Shown: positions 25,187 to 34,148 of the stretch, piece by piece
How positions within the stretch are numbered: position 1 is the first letter of the stretch
Layout of the letters: the number at the start of each line of letters is the position of its first letter
Assembly (NCBI GenBank): GCA_040905365.1
Contig: JBBDRQ010000020.1
Coordinates: 1 to 53,177, forward strand
Direction: 5' to 3'
Length of the DNA: 53,177 bases
Origin: JAHWKV01 sp040905365
Lineage (GTDB): Bacteria; Actinomycetota; CADDZG01; JAHWKV01
Position numbers and translations under genes: made by a program
Notes under the pieces: model-generated
Database searches by the model: none
Seen by the model: the letters and a program-made list of their open reading frames with translations, nothing else
What the model was told of the DNA's origin: nothing

Positions 25187-26525
25187 ACGCCTCCGGTACG
25201 TTGTTCGGGCCCATCGGCCGCAGCAGGGAGTCGACCGAAGATCGCACCGTCGACCGCTCGAGGAGGCCGATGAGGCGCTGCACCACCCGGTTGTCCCGCC
25301 GGTCCGGCCGGTCCGCGGCCAGCAATAGCGCCCCCCGGCACTCCTCGATGTCACCCACGCACTCGAACGGTTTGTCCCGTCCGGACAGCCCGAGCAAAGT
25401 CGAAAACTGCTCGATCAGGTCGCGATTTTGCAGCGGCTCCGACCCGGAGAAGATTGAATCAAGCTCCGCCGAGGACATGAAGGGAGCCAGCACCAAGTCA
25501 ACGAAGCAGCACTTGTCGCAAATACCGCACCAATCCGGCATGCGCGCCCCTGGGTTTACGTGAAAAGCACGGTTGCAGGAACGAAACACCGGGTGATAGT
25601 CGGTGAGCATCGCAAATCGCCTGGCTATCGACAGAGTGCTCGCCGACCTCAACAGGGAGAAGTACTCGGGCGCCGCGTCAAACGCACCGCGCAGCACTTG
25701 TCTAAACAAGTTTTCGAACCGAGCGCTCTTTGAGTACTGATGGTTGATCTTTTTGCCGTCCACCTCCGTATTGCCGACAGAAGCCGACCACTCATTGGAC
25801 ATGACCACCGCGTCATGGCGTCCGAGTCCCGCAGCGAGCGAAGCTATAGAGGAGATGATCCCCGTGATCGGGACGTGGCCGTTGAACCACTCCCCCGGCG
25901 GCGGATTGAGGATGTCGGGGTCGAGCTCCCTTCGGGCTCTTATCACCGGGAGCTTTGATACCGCAGCGCCTTGGTCGATGGCCGAGAACCCCTGGGGTCC
26001 CGAACTGACCACAAACAGCGATGGCTCCACGTCCAGGGTGCGCACCGCCTCGGCGGTGACAATCGAATCGATGCCGCCCCCAAACGGTACGAGCGGGCTG
26101 CCGGCGTCCGGGACAAACGGCGCCGGCGAACCGGCTTCGGCCCCTCCGACAAACTGCAGATTGAGCTGCAGGTTGTTGCCTGCGGCAAACTCGCCAAGAC
26201 CCTCGGTGTAGTAGGCGGCAAGGAACTGCCTCTCCCCTTCGCGGATCTCGGTAGAGCCGAGGTCGATTACCGGCGGAGCGCCCGCCTTGTAATAGGAGAC
26301 CCCGGCCAACAAGAACACCAGCCGGGCCGCCTCCAGTCCGGCCGGGCCGCAGCTGCCGAGGCCCTCGACCGATACCACCTCTCGGAACGGCCGATCGTCG
26401 AGCAGGTACCTGCAGACCAGGCGGTCACCCGCCCGGTCTATCTCGTAGCCTTCGTACAAAAATCGAGAAGCCCGGGCCGGCCGGCTCACTGAGCCCGGCG
26501 CCATCCCTGCCTGCTTCGTCGTCAT
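25161..26525 (-). CDS. murL: MurL-type UDP-MurNAc-L-Ala-L-Glu epimerase
   Basis: A 454-residue protein resembling MurL, the ATP-dependent enzyme found in Xanthomonas that inverts the terminal L-Glu of UDP-MurNAc-L-Ala-L-Glu to D-Glu. Visible are an ATP-pyrophosphatase-like loop VPFGGGIDSIVTA (about residues 146-158, PP-loop form SGGxDS) and a Cys cluster WCGICDKCCFVDL (about residue 335). The pairing with a MurD gene is the arrangement reported for that pathway. GGGATGGAA before ATG 26525 is the best start; earlier Met codons at 26531 and 26567 are possible. The identification rests on motifs and context, so it is strong but not proven. Confidence 0.72.
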   Translation of the reverse strand: MTTKQAGMAPGSVSRPARASRFLYEGYEIDRAGDRLVCRYLLDDRPFREVVSVEGLGSCGPAGLEAARLVFLLAGVSYYKAGAPPVIDLGSTEIREGERQFLAAYYTEGLGEFAAGNNLQLNLQFVGGAEAGSPAPFVPDAGSPLVPFGGGIDSIVTAEAVRTLDVEPSLFVVSSGPQGFSAIDQGAAVSKLPVIRARRELDPDILNPPPGEWFNGHVPITGIISSIASLAAGLGRHDAVVMSNEWSASVGNTEVDGKKINHQYSKSARFENLFRQVLRGAFDAAPEYFSLLRSASTLSIARRFAMLTDYHPVFRSCNRAFHVNPGARMPDWCGICDKCCFVDLVLAPFMSSAELDSIFSGSEPLQNRDLIEQFSTLLGLSGRDKPFECVGDIEECRGALLLAADRPDRRDNRVVQRLIGLLERSTVRSSVDSLLRPMGPNNVPEAYAAAADLG

Positions 26526-26617
26526 TTCCATCCCATCTGCACCGCGCGCGGGGGCGCTCCAAGTCATCCTAGTATCCCAAGTCTCGCAGAGGTGAACCCT
26601 GGAGGTTTTGCACGAAC

Positions 26618-27580
26618 ATGACTGCGATGCACAACCAAACCGTGGCGGTTCTGGGCGCTGGCGCAGTGGGGCTGGCGACCGCGGTTGCCGCTCAGGAGGC
26701 CGGCTGCTCGGTGACCGTCTACACGGACCGGCCGCTGGAGCAGACGACCTCCGCGAAGGCCGCGGCCAGCTTTAAGCCGGTGGACGTCGCCTACAACGAC
26801 CTTGCCCACACAATGCTGATCGCCAGTTGGGAAGGGTTCAGCCGGCTCGTGAACGACTTCCCAACCGACGATCATGGGGTACGCATGCACACCCATTGGG
26901 AGGCCTTCAGCGTCCCGCGGCCACTTCCTGCGTATAAAGACGTGGTCGACTCCTTCCGGCAGATGCGGGCTCCCGAGGTGCCCGGCGGCTACCCATTTGC
27001 CTGGCAGTACCGGACCTTCTTCATCGACATGTCCGTGTATCTGGGCTGGATGGTTTCGCGCCTGGCCGGCCGGGGCGGGCGCGTGGTTTACCTGGATGCA
27101 CCCCTGGCCAGCCTCGCCGACGCCGCACAGCTACCGGCCCCGGTGATCTACAACTGCACGGGTACGGGCGCCGGGGCCCTGTGCCGCGACGAGCGCCTGC
27201 GGCCTATCAAAGGTCAAGTACTGGTTACCGACCCGATCCCCGGTATGGACTGGTCCATCAGCGCCGACGGCTTCTACGTATACCCGCGCAGATACGACAC
27301 GATACTCGGCGGGACCACGCAGTTCGACGACAACTCGGACCATGTCGACCAGAGCATCGAAAGACAGCTCATCGAGCGCAACCGCCGCATCCTACCGGGC
27401 TTGAACGCTTCGGCGATCCGCGGGCGGTATGCGGGGACGCGGCCCTTCCGAGAGGGATCGATCCGGCTGGAGACCGAAGACATATACGGCAAACGCTTCG
27501 TCCACAGCTACGGCCACGGCGGCGCCGGGGTAACTCTTTCCTGGGGCGCCGCCGAGATGGCCCTCGCCCTGGAAGGCTGA
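26618..27580 (+). CDS. dao: FAD-dependent D-amino-acid oxidase
   Basis: A 320-residue flavoenzyme of the D-amino-acid oxidase family, which oxidises D-amino acids to 2-oxo acids, ammonia and hydrogen peroxide. The FAD-binding Rossmann motif VLGAGAVGLATA starts at about residue 11. The substrate-side signature is TRPFREGSIRLE, whose Arg holds the carboxylate, and HSYGHGGAGVTLSWG near the end is the family hallmark. GGAGG lies 12 bases before the ATG. It is divergent from the MurL-MurD pair by about 90 bp, which suggests a link to D-glutamate or other cell-wall D-amino acids. A D-aspartate oxidase role is possible. Confidence 0.87.
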   Translation: MTAMHNQTVAVLGAGAVGLATAVAAQEAGCSVTVYTDRPLEQTTSAKAAASFKPVDVAYNDLAHTMLIASWEGFSRLVNDFPTDDHGVRMHTHWEAFSVPRPLPAYKDVVDSFRQMRAPEVPGGYPFAWQYRTFFIDMSVYLGWMVSRLAGRGGRVVYLDAPLASLADAAQLPAPVIYNCTGTGAGALCRDERLRPIKGQVLVTDPIPGMDWSISADGFYVYPRRYDTILGGTTQFDDNSDHVDQSIERQLIERNRRILPGLNASAIRGRYAGTRPFREGSIRLETEDIYGKRFVHSYGHGGAGVTLSWGAAEMALALEG

Positions 27581-27889
27581 GCGCAACGCCACCAAGCGCC
27601 TTTCGGACGGCTTTGGTTTTCAAACTGGGCCCACCAAACCGCTCACGCTGCGCTGAAGCGTAGCTTCGAGAAGGTCGGCGACCGTTGGGAGCCAAAGGAT
27701 GGTAAAGGTCCGTCCGACCCGCAGGCCAGAGGGGGCAAGAACACCAACCGCCAAACCGCCGGCGGAGTGGACGTAGAGGGAAACACCAAGGATGAACTGC
27801 TGAAGCGAGCCCGGAAACTCGACATCTCAGGGCGATCGAAGATGAACAAAATGCAACTGGGCAAGGCGATAGCGCAAAAGCAAGATTAG
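27581..27889 (+). pseudogene. 5'-truncated chaB-like remnant
   Basis: Right after the oxidase stop, the same frame stays open for 102 codons to TAG at 27887-27889, with no ATG, GTG or TTG near its beginning. The translation closely follows the C-terminal part of actinobacterial ChaB proteins: HAALKRSFEKVGDRWEPK, then GPSDPQARGG and TAGGVD, and a Rho N-terminal-like helix module NTKDELLKRARKLDISGRSK. The usual ChaB N-terminal half (about 40 residues) is missing. It reads as a gene fragment left after deletion or rearrangement at the oxidase 3' end; a CTG start (in AALKR) cannot be excluded. It is convergent with the next gene. Confidence 0.6.
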
Positions 27890-27892
27890 GTT

Positions 27893-30679
27893 TTACGCTT
27901 CCAGGTCCGGTTCCTCGAAGTGACGCAGGATCTCCGCCCTGGCCCGTCTCCGCAGTTCTATCGCGCCCTTCCAGCCGCTTTGCGCAGGCGGGATTGGCGG
28001 TGAGATGAACACCTCGATACGACCACGCCTGGGTACCCGGGCATCCCCCCGTAGGATCCGGTCCGTACCACGGATGGTTACGGGTAGAATCGGCACGCCG
28101 GCCTCGGCGGCAACCGCAAAAGCCCCCGACCGGAAAGGCTGCAGCCCCGGGCTGCGGCTCATCCTTCCCTCCGGAAAAAAGACCAGAGTGGCGCCTTCGT
28201 TGACCTTGGCCTTGAGCTCCTCGGATACACCGGCGGCCTGGGCCCTGTCGACCCGCTCGACGAAGGTCGCGCGAAGCCTGCGCAGGAAAGTGCCCGCAAC
28301 CCAATAGTTCGCGAACTCGCCGGCCGCCACGAACTCCAGCCGCTGCGGCAGCACCGCGGCGAGCACCATCCCATCGAGCATGCTGGCGTGGTTGGCGACC
28401 ACGACGCAAGGCGCCCCGGCGGCTTCAGCACTGCCGGCCACCCGTGGTCCCATGCCGGCGAGCCGAAACAGCAACCCGGCCAGCGACCGAAAGATCCTCC
28501 AGCGCAGTTCGATACCCGGGGTCAGGGCGACTACGATCCACGCAATGAGCGCAAGCACGCCGAACAGTGCCCAGATATAAACGGCATACAGCGCTGAGCC
28601 CAGGGCCTGAGGCAGCCGCCTGAGACGTCCGGCCAACGCCGAGGAGGTCAAACCGGCGACTTGCAGCCAGACGGGCTTCACTCTCCTGCTCAGCTCTTCC
28701 CTCTCGTACAGTTCCCTGCACGCCGCGCGCCGGATCTTGCCGCTGGATGTCTTGAGCACGGTCCCGGGCGCAGCAAGCACGACCTCATCGGGAGGGGTGC
28801 CCAGCAAGTCCACCGATGTCGAGACGATCTGCCGGTGCATCTCAGCCCGCTTGTCCTCGTTCTGTTCGCGGGTCTCGGTCAGCACCACCAGCCGCTCGGT
28901 TCCCGACTCGGGATCGGCCGCACCGAACACCGCGGTGCGGCCCTTGCGGACGCCCGGAACCTCGCCTACCGCCTCCTCCAGTTCCTGGGGGTGGATGTTG
29001 CGGCCCACCCGGATCACCATGTCTTTGGCCCGCCCCGTGACAAAAAGCTCGCCATCGGCCAAGTACCCCAGGTCGCCGCTGTCCAGCCAGCCATCCCGGA
29101 TGAGCTCGCGGGTAGCCTCCGGGTTACGAAAGTAACCACCGGTAGCTGACGGGCCCTTGAACTCGATGCGGCCCTGCCGCCGCTGGGGAAGCGCCGCCTC
29201 TTCACCGTCCACGACTCGGACCTCATGACCCGGCAAAGTCCGGCCACACCCCACGAACAACCGCGCCCCGGCATCGTCGGCGGCGACCGGGACCGCCTCC
29301 CCTGAACGCAGGAACTCCTCACGGCGAATCGAATCAATCACCGGACCCCTTCCAAGCGGTGGGAACGTCACGCCCAGCGAGGACTCGGCCAAACCGTAAA
29401 CCGGCGTCATGGCCTCCGGCCGAAATCCGAACGGCTCGAACCGTTCGCCAAAACGCCGCACCGTCTGAGCGCTGACCGGCTCGGCCCCGTTGAAGGCAAG
29501 CCGCCAGCTGCTCAAATCCAGACTCGACAGTTGATCGTCGCCGATCCGGTTGAGGCACAGCTCGTAGCCGAAGTTGGGGGACGCGGAGATGGTTCCGCGA
29601 TAGTCGTGTATGGCCTGCAGCCAGTGATCAGGGTGCCGTAGAAACGACGTCGGCGGCATTACGATGAACGGCATGCCGTAGTAGAGACTCCCCAACCAAG
29701 CCCCGATGAGCCCCATGTCGTGGTATAGCGGCAGCCAGCTAACGAAGATGTCGTCCGCGCTCACGCCGGCTGCGGCGCCCATGGCCCGCACATTGGTGAG
29801 CAAATTGAAGTGGGTCAGCACCACGCCTTTGGGGGCGCCGGTACTTCCCGAGGTGTACTGAAGCAAGGCGATGTCGCTCTCCCACGATGCAGGATGATCA
29901 GCCGGCGCCGGCACTTCGTCCATTACCTGATCGACCGTGAGCACATGGCGCAGGCTCGGCACCCTCAGGTGCAGCTGCCGGGCCAGCAGGCGGGCTTCGG
30001 GCACCGTAACGAGCAATCGCGCCTCGGCGTTTAGAAGAATGCCGCCCTGGCGCTGGAGGTGATCCTGTAGCTGCGCCCGGCGCCATGGAGGGTAGATGGG
30101 TACGGGAACGCAACCCGCCTGCCACGCGCCTAGAAACGAAACGAAGTAGTCACGTCCGGTAGGCAACATGAGGGCGATTCGATCCCCGGGACGGGCGCCG
30201 TGGCGCTTGAGTCCCTGCGCCATTCGGCCGGCGGTGTCCTGCAACTGCCCGTAGGTCATCTCCTCGGACCCACCTGAACCCGGCAGCAAACGCAACTGCA
30301 TACGGTCCGGATGGTGCCGCGCGTGCCACCGAAGCACCTCCGGCCAAGTCCGGGCCCCCTCGGGAGGGCCGTGGGCCGGCCCCTCGAGCCTGAGCGGCTC
30401 AGGGGGCTCATCAACCTTCACCGCAGGCGCCGCAGGGGAGAGCAGACCCAGCAGGTCCCGAGGGGTTTGCACGTCGGCCAGCACCTCGTCTGACAGTTCA
30501 ACGCCAAACGCGCTCTCGACCCGAGCCAGAAGCTCAACCAACGCGAGACTGTCCAGTCCGAGATCTCGGTCCAAGGAGCTGTCGAGCCGCACGTCGGAAG
30601 CCCGGGGATGCAGCTCTTTCATCAGCTCGCGGATTACCTGGAGCAGCTGCTCGGCGGGTGCGGTACCGGAAGCGCCCAT
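27893..30679 (-). CDS. Carrier protein - AMP ligase (FAAL-like) - PlsC acyltransferase fusion
   Basis: A 928-residue three-module protein. Residues about 10-80 form an acyl carrier domain with the pantetheine site LGLDSLALVEL. About 110-670 is an acyl-AMP ligase with LLQYTSGSTGAPKGVVLTH, YHDMGLIG and GWLDSGDLGYL, closest in layout to fatty acyl-AMP ligases. Two hydrophobic segments follow near residue 710. The C-terminal 190 residues are a PlsC-type acyltransferase with VVANHASMLDGM (HX4D) and FFPEGRMSR. Inference: the ligase activates a fatty acid, loads the carrier, and the acyltransferase moves it to a lipid head group at the membrane. I use ATG 30679; the upstream frame lacks a ribosome site. 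Confidence 0.82.
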   Translation of the reverse strand: MGASGTAPAEQLLQVIRELMKELHPRASDVRLDSSLDRDLGLDSLALVELLARVESAFGVELSDEVLADVQTPRDLLGLLSPAAPAVKVDEPPEPLRLEGPAHGPPEGARTWPEVLRWHARHHPDRMQLRLLPGSGGSEEMTYGQLQDTAGRMAQGLKRHGARPGDRIALMLPTGRDYFVSFLGAWQAGCVPVPIYPPWRRAQLQDHLQRQGGILLNAEARLLVTVPEARLLARQLHLRVPSLRHVLTVDQVMDEVPAPADHPASWESDIALLQYTSGSTGAPKGVVLTHFNLLTNVRAMGAAAGVSADDIFVSWLPLYHDMGLIGAWLGSLYYGMPFIVMPPTSFLRHPDHWLQAIHDYRGTISASPNFGYELCLNRIGDDQLSSLDLSSWRLAFNGAEPVSAQTVRRFGERFEPFGFRPEAMTPVYGLAESSLGVTFPPLGRGPVIDSIRREEFLRSGEAVPVAADDAGARLFVGCGRTLPGHEVRVVDGEEAALPQRRQGRIEFKGPSATGGYFRNPEATRELIRDGWLDSGDLGYLADGELFVTGRAKDMVIRVGRNIHPQELEEAVGEVPGVRKGRTAVFGAADPESGTERLVVLTETREQNEDKRAEMHRQIVSTSVDLLGTPPDEVVLAAPGTVLKTSSGKIRRAACRELYEREELSRRVKPVWLQVAGLTSSALAGRLRRLPQALGSALYAVYIWALFGVLALIAWIVVALTPGIELRWRIFRSLAGLLFRLAGMGPRVAGSAEAAGAPCVVVANHASMLDGMVLAAVLPQRLEFVAAGEFANYWVAGTFLRRLRATFVERVDRAQAAGVSEELKAKVNEGATLVFFPEGRMSRSPGLQPFRSGAFAVAAEAGVPILPVTIRGTDRILRGDARVPRRGRIEVFISPPIPPAQSGWKGAIELRRRARAEILRHFEEPDLEA

Positions 30680-30748
30680 AGGTGCAACCCTATTCGGATC
30701 GGCAGCTACTCTGTGGACAACCCGGACCAACAAGAAAAGCGGGCGCTG

Positions 30749-30952
30749 CTAACTCTTCAGTCGCCGCCCGCCCCGGATCCGAGACGTCTTCTTGGGGACC
30801 CGTACAAGCTCCATGTTCAACACCGCCGGAATCAGATCGGCCGCCGTGCACGAAAGACCTCTGCGCTCCACCGCCAGGGCGGCGCCGCTGACGATGGAAA
30901 CCGGCACCAACGTTTCGGCTGCGACCAACTCCACCTGCTCACTGGTAATCAT
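30749..30952 (-). CDS. Small hypothetical protein upstream of the ligase-acyltransferase
   Basis: A 67-residue protein I do not recognise. AAGGAG lies nine bases before its ATG, a stronger ribosome site than that of the following gene, and its stop is 70 bp before that gene's ATG. The sequence alternates hydrophobic and charged residues (MITSEQVELVAAETLVPVSI; AADLIPAVLNMELVRV), with one Cys and a basic tail (KKTSRIRGGRRLK). No signal peptide. It may be a partner or leader of the lipid-forming fusion protein, by position only. Confidence 0.5.
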   Translation of the reverse strand: MITSEQVELVAAETLVPVSIVSGAALAVERRGLSCTAADLIPAVLNMELVRVPKKTSRIRGGRRLKS

Positions 30953-31070
30953 CTGTTCGCTGCTCCTTCCACAGCCGGGCGATCATGACGTCAGCCTCCC
31001 TGTCCCGGCGCCCGGTGTAGAGAGGCGAAAGTCCCGTGTCTGCAGGGAGCATCGGCCCCCTAAAACGCGA

Positions 31071-31095
31071 CCGCCAACCGAAGTGGCGTTGGCGG
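31071..31095 (-). terminator. Hairpin terminator after the RNase Z gene
   Basis: CCGCCAAC (31071-31078) pairs with GTTGGCGG (31088-31095) around a nine-base loop. On the minus strand a short TTTT run follows within ten bases. It lies about 60 bp after the RNase Z stop codon. The surrounding gap 30953-31154 shows no other feature I can support. Confidence 0.55.
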
Positions 31096-31154
31096 CACCG
31101 CTCGCGTTACCCAACCACTGGTCGACTAACCGGGTGTTTTGAAGTTTGTCGGGA

Positions 31155-32060
31155 TCAGCGACGAGGTGGAAGCGCAATGGTCGTAAGGTCCTTTGCCGCA
31201 ACCGTGTTGGGAAACACGGCCCTAGCCTCGGCCAAGAGGGAATCCGTGTCGTCGTAGCGTTGCGAGAAGTGAGTTAACACCAACAGCCGGACATTGACCT
31301 CGGAAGCTACTCGGGCAGCGTCGGCCGCGGTCATATGGCCGTACTGGTTGGCCAGCTCCTGCTCGGTGCTCAGGTAGGTCGACTCACATAGGAGCATATC
31401 GGCGTCTCGGGCCAAATCGAACGCCGCATCACAAAGCCGCGTATCCATGACGAAGGCAAATTTCTGACCCGCCCGAACCTCCGTCACCTCGTCCAGCATC
31501 ACCTGCCGGCCAGCAGCCGCTATGGATCCCCGGCGTTTTAGCGCCCCCACGTCCGAACCGGCGATGCCCAGCTCATCGAGCCTGTCGGCGAGCATATGCC
31601 GCACGGGAGGTTGCTCGAGCCGGTAGCCGATGGCCTCAACCCGGTGATCTAGGGGCATTGCGGACAAAACGAAGGACGGCGTAGTTTCTAGCACCGCCGG
31701 CGCTTGCACCGGGTAGAACTTCAGCATCGCCCCTGCATGATGAATCGAAGACCTGATTAGATGATCCAAGTAATCCTGCCCCCCGGCCGGGTAGTACACC
31801 GCGACCGGCCTGGCAACGTCGTCGAGCGTTAGCCGCTGGACGACACCGGGCAGACCCATACAGTGATCTCCGTGGAAGTGAGTAAGCAGGATCTTGGTAA
31901 TGCTCGACGAGCGGACCCCGGCCAGGAGCATCTGCCGCTGCGTTCCCTCGCCCGGGTCAAACAGCAGTCCCTCGTCGTCCCAGCGCAACAGATAACCGTT
32001 GAGGTTTCTGCGGCGGGTAGGTACCTGACCAGAGGTGCCGAGGACGACCAGCTCACGCAT
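31155..32060 (-). CDS. rnz: Ribonuclease Z (tRNA 3' processing endonuclease)
   Basis: A 301-residue metallo-beta-lactamase-fold enzyme that cuts tRNA precursors after the discriminator base. The zinc motif THFHGDHCMGLPG (His61, His63, Asp65, His66) has the RNase Z form. Further ligands appear in QYGHMTA and VLTHFSQRY near the C-terminus, and the N-terminal GTSGQVPTRRRN is typical. The length is near the usual 300 of the short form. It lies divergently from a cation antiporter gene and stands alone on its strand. Confidence 0.9.
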   Translation of the reverse strand: MRELVVLGTSGQVPTRRRNLNGYLLRWDDEGLLFDPGEGTQRQMLLAGVRSSSITKILLTHFHGDHCMGLPGVVQRLTLDDVARPVAVYYPAGGQDYLDHLIRSSIHHAGAMLKFYPVQAPAVLETTPSFVLSAMPLDHRVEAIGYRLEQPPVRHMLADRLDELGIAGSDVGALKRRGSIAAAGRQVMLDEVTEVRAGQKFAFVMDTRLCDAAFDLARDADMLLCESTYLSTEQELANQYGHMTAADAARVASEVNVRLLVLTHFSQRYDDTDSLLAEARAVFPNTVAAKDLTTIALPPRR

Positions 32061-32184
32061 AGATACTCATCATCCCATCTAGGTAAGCGACCAAACCTGC
32101 TGCGCGCGGACACATCCGCAGCGTGGACAAAAGCGGGTTCGAACCCAACTCCCGTAGGATGTCCGAAACCCTCCTGGTGGCGGC

Positions 32185-32229
32185 CGGCTGGCCAGCCGGT
32201 GTTTTCGATCCGATAAGACTTCGATCCGC
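32185..32229 (+). promoter_or_regulatory. Palindrome and direct repeat before antiporter gene
   Basis: The 16-bp perfect palindrome CCGGCTGGCCAGCCGG lies at 32185-32200 and is followed by TGTTTT. TTCGATCCG occurs twice, at 32205-32213 and 32221-32229. All lie within 60 bp upstream of the antiporter ATG at 32242. The palindrome could be a terminator or operator; the repeats a regulator site. Neither is known to me. No clear -35/-10 pair is seen in the 181-bp gap. Confidence 0.35.
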
Positions 32230-32241
32230 AGGGAGAAGGTC

Positions 32242-34080
32242 ATGTCTAACACGGTCGTAATAGGGCTCGCGGCGATCGTAATCATCGGCGTCGCGGCCCA
32301 GTGGCTCGCAGCCGTCATTCGGGTGCCGTCGATCCTGTTGCTGCTCAGCGCCGGGCTGATCGCCGGGCCCATACTCGGGTGGCTCAACCCCGACGAGCTG
32401 TTCGGCGAGCTGCTCGATCCGTTCGTGTCGCTGGCCGTGGGCGTCATCCTGTTCGAAGGGGGCCTAAGCCTAAAGATCCGCGAGCTCGAGGGAGTGGCCG
32501 GGGTCACCTGGCGGCTGGTCTCCTTCGGGGCAATCACGACCTGGATAGCCCTGTGGTTTGCCGCCGCTTGGCTGCTGGATCTACCGCAGAGCCTGGCCGC
32601 CCTACTTGGAGCGATCCTGATCGTATCGGGGCCCACGGTGATAATTCCGTTGCTCCGGCAGGTAAGACCCACTCGCCGGATCAGCGCCATCTTGAAGTGG
32701 GAAGGCATCATGATCGATGCCATCGGAGCGATGCTCGCAGTCATCGTCTTCGAGACCATCATCTCCGGCCAGATCGATCGAACCCTTGGCGAAACGATCC
32801 AGGACATCGGCATTTTCCTACTGGTCGGCGCCGGCGTCGGCGGAGTCATCGCCGCGGTGATGATTCCCCTGCTCCGGCGCTTTCGCATCCCCGAGTTCCT
32901 GCACAGCGGCGCCTCACTGATGATGGCCCTGCTGGCATTCACCATAGCCAACCTGATTCGGGATGAGGCCGGCCTGCTGGCCACGATCGTGCTCGGCCTC
33001 GCACTGGCCAACCAGCCCTTCGTTTCGGTCAAGACCATAGTGGAGTTCTCCGAGACGATTCGCATGCTGTTGATCGCGGTGCTGTTTATCGTGCTGGCGG
33101 CACAGCTCGATTTCAGGGGTCTGCTCGACCTCGGGTTCGGCGGGCTAGCTTTGCTGGCCTTCGCCATCCTCGTAGCCCGGCCGCTGGCGGTGATGGTGTC
33201 CTCGATCGGATCCGGCCTGGAAAGACGTGAGAGGTTGTTCGTATCCGCCGTAGCGCCGCGCGGAATCGTCGCCGCCTCTATATCGTCGGTGTTTGCCACG
33301 GAACTGGCCATCGCCGGTGTGGAGGGTGCCGAAATGCTCGTCCCAGCCGCTTTCCTGGTAATCCTCGGCACCGCATTCGTCTACGGGCTCGGCGCCGCAC
33401 CGCTGGCCAGACGGCTCGGGGTGGCCCTGCCCGACCCCCGCGGCGTGCTGATCGTGGGCGCCGATCTGGTTGCCCGGGAGATCGCCCACGGCCTCCAAGC
33501 CGCCGGGGTAGAAGTGACCGTGGTGGCGACCAACCGCTCCGAGGACTACTCGGCGCGCATGTCGGGCCTGACCACCCGGTACACGAGCGTGCTCAACGAA
33601 CGGATCGACGAGCGGCTGCTGTTCAACAACGCGCTGGTCATGGCTCTGACCCTCAACGACGAGTACAACTCACTGATATGCCTGCACTTAAGTGAGTACT
33701 TCGGCCAAGGCGGCACCTTCCAGATGCGGCGGCCGGAAGGAACGGGGACACCCCGGACCACTGCGTCACCGCAGCTGCGCGGCCGGCTGGTCTTCGGGGG
33801 GGATCTCGACCATCGCGCTCTGGAATCCAGGCTTGCCGATGGCCAGGAAATCAAGGCGACCACCCTGTCGGAGTCGTTCAACTACGAGGCCTACCAAAAG
33901 CAGAACGATGACTCGGCCGGACTGCTTTTCATTATCGATTCCGAGCGCCGAGTGCTACCCCGCACGGTTGAAAAAGAACCCAAACGGACCCCCAGACCCG
34001 GAGAGAAGGTGGTCGCCATTGTGCCGCCCGACCCCAAGAAGGCCAAGACTGCGGCCAAAGCCACGAAAAAAGATGACTGA
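32242..34080 (+). CDS. Cation:proton antiporter with TrkA-N-like domain
   Basis: A 612-residue protein. The first 390 residues have about 12 hydrophobic helices of the CPA antiporter fold, starting ILLLLSAGLIAGPILGWL and including VGVILFEGGLSLKIREL, typical of NhaP-type Na+(K+)/H+ exchangers. The next part, VLIVGADLVAREIAHGLQAAG (shortened: VLIVGADLVAREIAHGL), is a Rossmann TrkA-N/RCK domain that binds NAD(H) or nucleotides and gates transport. A charged C-terminal stretch rich in Lys/Pro ends KAAKATKKDD. AGGGAGAAGG precedes the ATG. It is likely a membrane exchanger for Na+ or K+ against protons. It is the first of a four-gene ion and stress group. Confidence 0.87.
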   Translation: MSNTVVIGLAAIVIIGVAAQWLAAVIRVPSILLLLSAGLIAGPILGWLNPDELFGELLDPFVSLAVGVILFEGGLSLKIRELEGVAGVTWRLVSFGAITTWIALWFAAAWLLDLPQSLAALLGAILIVSGPTVIIPLLRQVRPTRRISAILKWEGIMIDAIGAMLAVIVFETIISGQIDRTLGETIQDIGIFLLVGAGVGGVIAAVMIPLLRRFRIPEFLHSGASLMMALLAFTIANLIRDEAGLLATIVLGLALANQPFVSVKTIVEFSETIRMLLIAVLFIVLAAQLDFRGLLDLGFGGLALLAFAILVARPLAVMVSSIGSGLERRERLFVSAVAPRGIVAASISSVFATELAIAGVEGAEMLVPAAFLVILGTAFVYGLGAAPLARRLGVALPDPRGVLIVGADLVAREIAHGLQAAGVEVTVVATNRSEDYSARMSGLTTRYTSVLNERIDERLLFNNALVMALTLNDEYNSLICLHLSEYFGQGGTFQMRRPEGTGTPRTTASPQLRGRLVFGGDLDHRALESRLADGQEIKATTLSESFNYEAYQKQNDDSAGLLFIIDSERRVLPRTVEKEPKRTPRPGEKVVAIVPPDPKKAKTAAKATKKDD

Positions 34081-34148
34081 GCCCCAGGATCCGGACAAAT
34101 CGACCTGCTTCAGGATTCGGTCGGCACCGCACGGGGTACAAAGTTTCC

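Noticed and set aside
30792..31142. 116-codon plus-strand open frame
   Set aside because: It overlaps the minus-strand small gene that has a good ribosome site, and has no ribosome site or recognisable content of its own.
32128..32145. GGGTTCGAACCC, resembling a tRNA T-arm
   Set aside because: The flanking bases do not form a five-pair T-stem and no acceptor or anticodon arm is found around it.
32079..33371. 430-codon open frame on the minus strand
   Set aside because: It lies antisense within the antiporter gene, has a low-complexity Ser/Ile/Met/Arg composition typical of GC-rich shadow frames and matches no family.
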